The position numbers and the translations under genes were made by a program. A DNA stretch of 64,000 bases, from positions 1,178,001 to 1,242,000 of the forward strand of contig NZ_JAFIQT010000001.1 in NCBI RefSeq assembly GCF_017355935.1. The letters run 5' to 3'. The notes below the pieces were generated by a model. That model was not told the DNA's origin, searched no databases, and saw nothing but the letters and a program-made list of their open reading frames with translations. Source of the DNA: Telluribacter humicola (GTDB lineage: Bacteria > Bacteroidota > Bacteroidia > Cytophagales > Spirosomataceae). Each line of letters begins with the position of its first letter. Position 1 is the stretch's first letter. This document shows, piece after piece, positions 60,101 through 64,000 of this stretch.

Positions 60101-61138
60101 TCGGATGGGATGTATGACGAGGAATATACCCTGATGAACCGGCTCACCGGGCAGGAGCGTATTATACATGCGCAGGGTATTGCGTTGTTTGATGCCAAGA
60201 AGAATCCTATTAAACTCACTGGTACGGCTCAGGATATTACCCCTCAGCGTACCTTGCAGCTATCGCTTGAACAACAGGTGCAGCAGCGTACCCGGGAGCT
60301 GGAAGCCGCCAACGAAAAACTGGCCGCTACGAATGAGGAGTACGCTGCTCTCAACCGAAAGCTGGAAGAAACCAATACCCACCTGCTTCGTTCCAACGAG
60401 AACCTCCAGCAGTTTGCCTACGTCGCCAGTCATGACCTGCAGGAGCCTCTGCGCAAGATTCAGCAGTTTGGCGACCTGATTCAGAACCGATACGGGCAAG
60501 CCCTGGGCGACGGGGCCGGGTACATAGTACGTATGCAGGCCTCGGCGGGCCGAATGTCTACCCTCATCGAAGACCTGCTGGACTACTCCCGCATATCTAA
60601 CAGGCGGGAAACGAGTGCGGTCGTACCTTTGGGTGATGTGGTGAGCCGGGTGCTGTCTACTCTGGATTGGACGATTCAGGAAACTCAAGCCCAGATGATC
60701 GTGGAGCCACTCCCCAACATCCTGGGCGACGCCTCGCAGCTGAATCAGCTGTTCCAGAACCTACTATCTAATGCTCTGAAATTTCGCCGGGTGGATGGGA
60801 CCACTGGGCACTCGGGTAGGATGGAGGCTCCCCAAATCCAGGTGCGCGCGGCGCAGGTACTCGCCACTGACCTACCGGAAAGCGTAAAGCCCGCCCGCGC
60901 GGCCACTACCTACCATCGCATTGATGTAGTTGATAATGGCGTTGGTTTTGATGAGAAGTACGTAGATCGCATTTTTCAGGTATTTCAGCGGCTGCACGGC
61001 AAGAGTCAGTACCCCGGTACGGGTATTGGGCTGGCGATCTGCGAAAAAGTAGCGGCCAACCATGGAGGAGCCATTACGGCCACCAGTAAGCCGGGGCAGG
61101 GCTCAGTATTTAGTGTGTATTTTCCAGCCTTCAAATAG
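57155..61138 (+). CDS. Large soluble multi-PAS sensor histidine kinase
   Basis: A 1327-residue protein without signal or membrane helices, so a cytoplasmic sensor. The first ~1030 residues are a chain of about seven or eight PAS domains, several with PAC ends (WVRFYGRSYFTEAGQVYRFAG, GILDMSMDVTEQV, IREWVGVHTNVTEQRKAEEA). A coiled-coil linker (about 1035-1085) leads to the HisKA domain with His1093 in YVASHDLQEPLRKIQQFG. The ATPase has N-box QLFQNLLSNALKFRR, G1 DNGVGFDEKY, F-box RIFQVFQRLH and G2 GTGIGLAI. Residues for autophosphorylation are intact. No response regulator is adjacent, so its partner lies elsewhere. It ends at a strong terminator. Confidence 0.94.
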   Translation: MTGDQPLPNPSKNLNERLDIDFALQAAGLGVWELDPATNQVFWDDRCRELFGLAKDNLISYEQAIQYIHPQDRERVNQAVQRAMTPGSDGVYDVTYCTLGADDGKVRWVRFYGRSYFTEAGQVYRFAGVAQEVTPQVTARQQQQQQLAVLVEQAPEFMAITDIDGRMQYVNPYGLELFGLTLEQVQTMHLMDFVPPEEMERVNAEIIPRVLEGEWAGEVTLMQPLTQVRIPVTCNAYLLLEPVSGQPYGIAGIVRDRRPELKAQQQQLENEARFRSLIEEAPVSTCLFVGPDMTIELINKVMLGYWGRDRSVIGKHLLEALPELKDHPHIRILQEVYKTGETYEAKEVRVDFMVESEVKTKYFDLIHKPLRNAAGEVYGILDMSMDVTEQVLARQHMEESEARFRTMAEGADILIAVSNETGQTTYLNQKWAELTGRSVTDLLDRGWADLVHPEDLEPFLHLYQTSLHRQESFTGEFRILNRNGSYSWLLVRCPARFRSDGTFTGYISSSIDITEIRLAEAALRASEQRFQAAVAAVQGILWTNSAEGRMEGEQAGWAALTGQSYEQYQGYGWATAVHPDDAQSTVEAWNEAVRQRNTFVFEHRVRVKAGHWEVFSVRAVPLLNPDGSIREWVGVHTNVTEQRKAEEALRLSEAKLRSVVETAPVAIGLFMGRDLVIELPNQTFIDIVGKGPDIVGKPLREVMPELITENQPFLNILDEVYTTGKQFSSYGSQVQIVKQGVMTYNYYNLTYTPLFNEAGEVYAILDIAVDVTGQIKAQQELQQQKAYLQNALDIADLGTFYIDVATDEGRYTDNIRQWFGLDSLSEPMKVILSKVHPDDQSLVVRALDGSKQSEEVDRHDITYRIADATGKTTRYLRSIGKTLFKEGQPYAIQGIIQDVTPQIQARQTIEEREAALRVAIELAQLGTWELDVATGRVTYSDRIQSWFGFDGTAEGLDTVYNPIHEKDRSQVEAAIRRALEPGSDGMYDEEYTLMNRLTGQERIIHAQGIALFDAKKNPIKLTGTAQDITPQRTLQLSLEQQVQQRTRELEAANEKLAATNEEYAALNRKLEETNTHLLRSNENLQQFAYVASHDLQEPLRKIQQFGDLIQNRYGQALGDGAGYIVRMQASAGRMSTLIEDLLDYSRISNRRETSAVVPLGDVVSRVLSTLDWTIQETQAQMIVEPLPNILGDASQLNQLFQNLLSNALKFRRVDGTTGHSGRMEAPQIQVRAAQVLATDLPESVKPARAATTYHRIDVVDNGVGFDEKYVDRIFQVFQRLHGKSQYPGTGIGLAICEKVAANHGGAITATSKPGQGSVFSVYFPAFK

Positions 61139-61223
61139 ACTTTAAAGCAATACTTGTAAAATTCAAACTATTTGCTTCTGCCAAGCCAGGTACGTACGCA
61201 CTTTGGTAGATGCCTCTTCATAA

Positions 61224-61259
61224 ACGATAAAAGACCGTCCGTGGACGGTCTTTTATCGT
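61224..61259. terminator. Bidirectional terminator between histidine kinase gene and serC
   Basis: A perfect 17-bp stem (61224-61240 with 61243-61259) with a 2-base loop and A/T-runs in both arms (AAAAGACCGTCC / GGACGGTCTTTT). It lies between convergent genes and can stop both. Confidence 0.9.
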
Positions 61260-61282
61260 AATTTATTCAGGGAATGATAGGC

Positions 61283-62362
61283 CTACAACTCCCCCAGCGC
61301 CTTAATCAGATCCTCTACCTGCTCGGTAGAAGTGGCGGGAAAGTTGGCGATGCGTACCTGCGTAGCTTTATGCTCGCCGTAGCCGCTGCCGAGTACCAGT
61401 CCTTTGGCTTTTAGGGTAGAGATAATTTCTGAAGAAGGCTGTTTGGTGTTAGCTACTACCACCGTTTGCGAACGATGTTTGGACTCCTGCACAAACGGCT
61501 CAAAGCCCTCGTGCTGCTCAATGAACTTATAGATCAGTTTAGCTTTTTGCTCCGTTTCCTTTCTGATAGCCTCAACGCCTATCTTGTTCATATCTTCGGC
61601 TATCTTGCCTAACAGATATATACCCATCACGTTAGGAGTAGCGGGAGTCTCGTGGTTCTGGGCGTTTTTCCAGAGTGTAGGCAGGTCGTGGTGGGCGCCG
61701 ATGGTGAGGTTATCGTACTTGCGCAGGCGCTCCGCTTTCTGCAGGCACTTCTCGTTCACAATCCACACACCAAGCCCGGAGGGTAGTCCGAAGGCCTTCT
61801 GTACTGAGAAGAAAGCAGTATCAATCAGGCTGTAGTCCAGGTCGGGATAGGGGGCTGAGGACACCATATCTACGGCGATCAGCTTGTCCGGATTGCTGCG
61901 CTTGATCTTATGTATATCCGATACACGCATCTGCACCCCCGAACTGGTTTCGTTGTGGGCGAGGCCAATCAGTTCGGCGTACTCGGGTACTTCTACCTCC
62001 GAAGCATCGAATCCCTGCCCCATGGGCTTCTCAAGCTTGTGGGCGAACTTGTGCAGGGCCTGGGCGTACTGGAAAAACTTCTTGGAGAAAGAGCCATTGA
62101 CCAGGTGGTAGCTCTCGTGTTCTACGCAGTTGAGCAGGATACGCTCCCATGCTTCCGAAGCCGATCCCAGAAACAGGATTGCGTGCGTAGCGGGTACATT
62201 CAGAAGAGTACGGAGCTGCTCTACGGTATGCTGGTGGAGCGCGCGGTACTGCTGACTACGATGGGAGATAGACCCTAGCTGCTGTTCTACAAAGGTCTGC
62301 AGATGTTGCTCAAAGCTGGGGTAAAGCTGGGCCGGGCCAGGCGTGTAAAAGGTATATTTCAT
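61283..62362 (-). CDS. serC: Phosphoserine aminotransferase-like enzyme
   Basis: A 359-residue PLP-dependent class V aminotransferase from the ATG at 62362 (MKYTFYTPGPAQLYPSFEQH); an upstream frame adds 10 doubtful residues. Motifs: ILFLGSASEAWERIL, LAHNETSSGVQMRVSDI, AVDMVSSAPYPDLDYSL and the PLP-binding Lys in FFSVQKAFGLPSGLGVW. With the adjacent 3-phosphoglycerate dehydrogenase it should convert 3-phosphohydroxypyruvate to phosphoserine in serine synthesis. The N-terminus is not that of standard SerC, so the protein belongs to a divergent branch; assignment leans on the neighbour. Its start lies only about 20 bases beyond a terminator-like hairpin. Confidence 0.85.
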   Translation of the reverse strand: MKYTFYTPGPAQLYPSFEQHLQTFVEQQLGSISHRSQQYRALHQHTVEQLRTLLNVPATHAILFLGSASEAWERILLNCVEHESYHLVNGSFSKKFFQYAQALHKFAHKLEKPMGQGFDASEVEVPEYAELIGLAHNETSSGVQMRVSDIHKIKRSNPDKLIAVDMVSSAPYPDLDYSLIDTAFFSVQKAFGLPSGLGVWIVNEKCLQKAERLRKYDNLTIGAHHDLPTLWKNAQNHETPATPNVMGIYLLGKIAEDMNKIGVEAIRKETEQKAKLIYKFIEQHEGFEPFVQESKHRSQTVVVANTKQPSSEIISTLKAKGLVLGSGYGEHKATQVRIANFPATSTEQVEDLIKALGEL

Positions 62363-62386
62363 AGGAGAAGACAGAGTCAAATAAAA

Positions 62387-62436
62387 AGGCAATACGCAGA
62401 AGTAGACTGTTACAAACTAGCTTCTGCGTATTGCCT
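62387..62436 (-). terminator. Terminator/attenuator-like hairpin between serA and serC
   Basis: A perfect 16-bp stem (AGGCAATACGCAGAAG at 62387-62402 with its complement at 62421-62436) and an 18-base loop. On the minus strand it follows the serA stop by 21 bases and is followed by TTTTTAT, the form of an intrinsic terminator, yet serC starts about 20 bases further on. Confidence 0.8.
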
Positions 62437-62457
62437 CAAAGTTTATTCTATAAACTA

Positions 62458-64000
62458 TTAATAAAGCATCCGGAAGCGGATCGTACCGTCAATCTCTTTG
62501 AGTTCTTTGATAAACTCTTCGGAGTAATTCTTGGCAATATCCACGATTACATAGCCAATGCTTTCGTTGGTCTTCAGGTACTGACCTGTGATGTTGATAT
62601 TGTTGTTGGCAAATATGCTGTTCAGCTTGGCCAGTACACCCGGTACGTTGGCGTGTATGTGCAGCAGACGGTGCGAGTTGCCTAGTTTGGGTAGCTGTAC
62701 TTCCGGGAAGTTCACGCTGGCGTAGGTACTACCGTTGTTCATGTACTCGAGCAGTTTGCTGGGTACGAAGTGACCAATATTCACCTGAGCTTCTTCGGTA
62801 CTACCTCCGATGTGCGGAGACAGGATTACGTTATCCAGACCGCGCAATTCGCTTACGAACTCCTCATCGTTGGTCTTGGGCTCCTTAGGAAATACATCCA
62901 CACCGGCACCCGCTACTTTACCACTCTTAACGGCCTCTACCAGCGCCTTAATATCGACGACGTGACCGCGGGCCAGATTCATAAATATTACGCCATCCTT
63001 CATCATATCAAACTCGCGCTTGCCGATGAGGTTAGCATTCTCCTTACGACCATCTACGTGCATGCTTATTACGTCAGATATCTGAAGAAGTTCTTCCAGG
63101 GTACGTACCTTGCGGGCGTTACCGATAGCTAGTTTATCTACTACATCGTAGAAGTATACCTCCATACCCAGCGCTTCGGCAACTATCGATAGCTGAGTAC
63201 CTATATTGCCGTAACCTATCATGCCCAGTTTCTTACCACGTACTTCAAAGCTGCCGTTGGCCGACTTATCCCACACGCCCTGGTGCATCTGGTTGCTCTT
63301 AGGCACAATGTTACGGATCAGCATGATCATCTCACCAATAGCCAACTCTACTACTGAGCGGGTATTGCTATAAGGAGCGTTGAAGACAGCTACACCACGT
63401 TCGGTAGCGGCTTCCAGATCTATCTGGTTGGTACCGATACAGAATGCACCGATCGCCATTAATTTATTAGCATTCTCAAGTACACGACGGGTGATCTGTG
63501 TCTTGGAGCGGATACCGATGATAGATACATCCTTGATACGCTCACACAGCTCGTCCTCGTCAAGGGCGCCTTTCACGAACTCTACCTTGAAGCCTTCTTC
63601 CTCAAAAGCCTGAACCGCTACGGGGTGTACGTTCTCCAGCAAGAGTACCTTGATACGGCTCTTGGGGTACGACTGGCTGCGGTTGATCTTGTTGTGGAAC
63701 AGGAATTCGTCCAGGGAAGCCGCTACGTGATCAGCCACCTGTACCACGCGCTGGCGCTGTACGTTTTCGGTGAAAGCGTAGAAACGGTTAGCCAGCCCTG
63801 ATTCGCGAAGTTCGTAGTCAGTATAGCCATCGCCGATTACGTACACATCACCGGACAGGTTCAGGGTACGCAGCAGCTTGATCTTACCACCGTCGGTTGA
63901 CAGCACGTTGGCTTCATCAATCCCTACTATGGTGCCTTCATTATCAAACAAGAACTCATTGGCGTACACATGGTCTTCACGTACTCCCATCTCGGTTACG
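62458..64000 (-). CDS. serA: 3-phosphoglycerate dehydrogenase fused to a SerB-like HAD domain (5' truncated by window)
   Basis: The C-terminal 514 residues of a longer protein; the frame runs past base 64000. The first ~95 visible residues match the end of a HAD-type phosphoserine phosphatase (HVYANEFLFDNEG, the GDGYTDYELRESG motif for Mg). Then, from about residue 112, a full D-3-phosphoglycerate dehydrogenase: substrate Arg in NAPYSNTRSVVELAIGEM, NAD loop GMIGYGNIGTQL, DVISMHV, MNLARGHVVD and catalytic His in LSPHIGGSTEEAQ. An ACT domain ends the protein (HRLLHIHANVPGVLAKLNSI), allowing serine feedback. It thus couples the first and last steps of serine synthesis, with serC downstream for the middle one. 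Confidence 0.93.
   Translation of the reverse strand, partial: VTEMGVREDHVYANEFLFDNEGTIVGIDEANVLSTDGGKIKLLRTLNLSGDVYVIGDGYTDYELRESGLANRFYAFTENVQRQRVVQVADHVAASLDEFLFHNKINRSQSYPKSRIKVLLLENVHPVAVQAFEEEGFKVEFVKGALDEDELCERIKDVSIIGIRSKTQITRRVLENANKLMAIGAFCIGTNQIDLEAATERGVAVFNAPYSNTRSVVELAIGEMIMLIRNIVPKSNQMHQGVWDKSANGSFEVRGKKLGMIGYGNIGTQLSIVAEALGMEVYFYDVVDKLAIGNARKVRTLEELLQISDVISMHVDGRKENANLIGKREFDMMKDGVIFMNLARGHVVDIKALVEAVKSGKVAGAGVDVFPKEPKTNDEEFVSELRGLDNVILSPHIGGSTEEAQVNIGHFVPSKLLEYMNNGSTYASVNFPEVQLPKLGNSHRLLHIHANVPGVLAKLNSIFANNNINITGQYLKTNESIGYVIVDIAKNYSEEFIKELKEIDGTIRFRMLY

Noticed and set aside
1-64000. High frequency of GGTACC and GTAC words, suggesting a repeat or restriction-related signal
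   Set aside because: Most occurrences fall inside genes as Gly-Thr, Val or Tyr codons, consistent with codon preference (GTA, ACC, TAC) rather than a separate element.
1-64000. CRISPR arrays, rRNA genes, integrases or phage structural genes
   Set aside because: No regularly spaced direct repeats, rRNA-like sequence, recombinase motif or phage gene was found on either strand.

Overview
The window looks like a chromosomal segment of a Gram-negative Bacteroidota bacterium, most likely a Cytophagales/Spirosomaceae-type genome (inference). Supporting signs are a TonB-dependent receptor with an N-terminal carboxypeptidase-regulatory-like domain, DUF1080 (3-keto-disaccharide hydrolase) proteins, a SerB-like/SerA fusion, many lipoproteins, start codons without strong Shine-Dalgarno sequences, and TAnnTTTG-like promoter boxes. 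By eye most of the window is of moderate G+C, but about 32.3-42.6 kb is clearly richer in A+T. I see no rRNA, convincing tRNA, CRISPR array, integrase or transposase gene.

Layout. 0-4.3 kb: housekeeping genes (small lipoprotein, DUF4242, NADP-glutamate dehydrogenase, Fpg/Nei-type DNA glycosylase) and a candidate small RNA. 4.5-19.4 kb: an exopolysaccharide locus with export lipoprotein, Wzc-like chain-length/kinase protein, flippase, EpsG-type polymerase, undecaprenyl-phosphate sugar transferase, four glycosyltransferases, a GH16 glycanase and two paralogous GAF-domain proteins; the strand changes repeatedly. 19.4-26.9 kb: DNA polymerase I with an apparently dead proofreading domain, a beta-propeller lipoprotein behind two palindromic operators, MscL, a luciferase-like flavoenzyme, pirin, and copy A of a structured repeat. 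27.2-29.5 kb: a subtilisin without signal peptide, with a stand-alone propeptide-like protein and a small unknown protein. 29.7-32.3 kb: the TonB-dependent receptor.

32.3-42.6 kb is an A+T-rich accessory island. It holds two decayed genes, an SH3/M15-like peptidase, a large metzincin-like metallopeptidase, two proteins of unknown function, a perfect 50-bp palindrome with a beta-sandwich-like protein after it, and a membrane protein ending in what looks like a prokaryotic YEATS (pYEATS) domain. Most products lack signal peptides. This and the two-copy structured repeat are the least explained parts of the window.

42.6-64 kb: small kinase and acetyltransferase, DoxX-like protein, Tat-exported serine hydrolase, repeat copy B, a tandem-domain exported protein, a divergent DUF1080 / DUF1080-PA14 / propeller-cytochrome cluster probably acting on oxidised sugars in the periplasm, YccF, an ABC exporter, REP-like hairpins, an orphan DUF433 protein, biotin synthase, a giant soluble multi-PAS histidine kinase, and serC plus serA(B), which runs off the right edge.

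Many genes are bounded by near-perfect inverted repeats that act as intrinsic, often bidirectional, terminators. Family assignments come from motif reading and memory of protein families; no database search was run.
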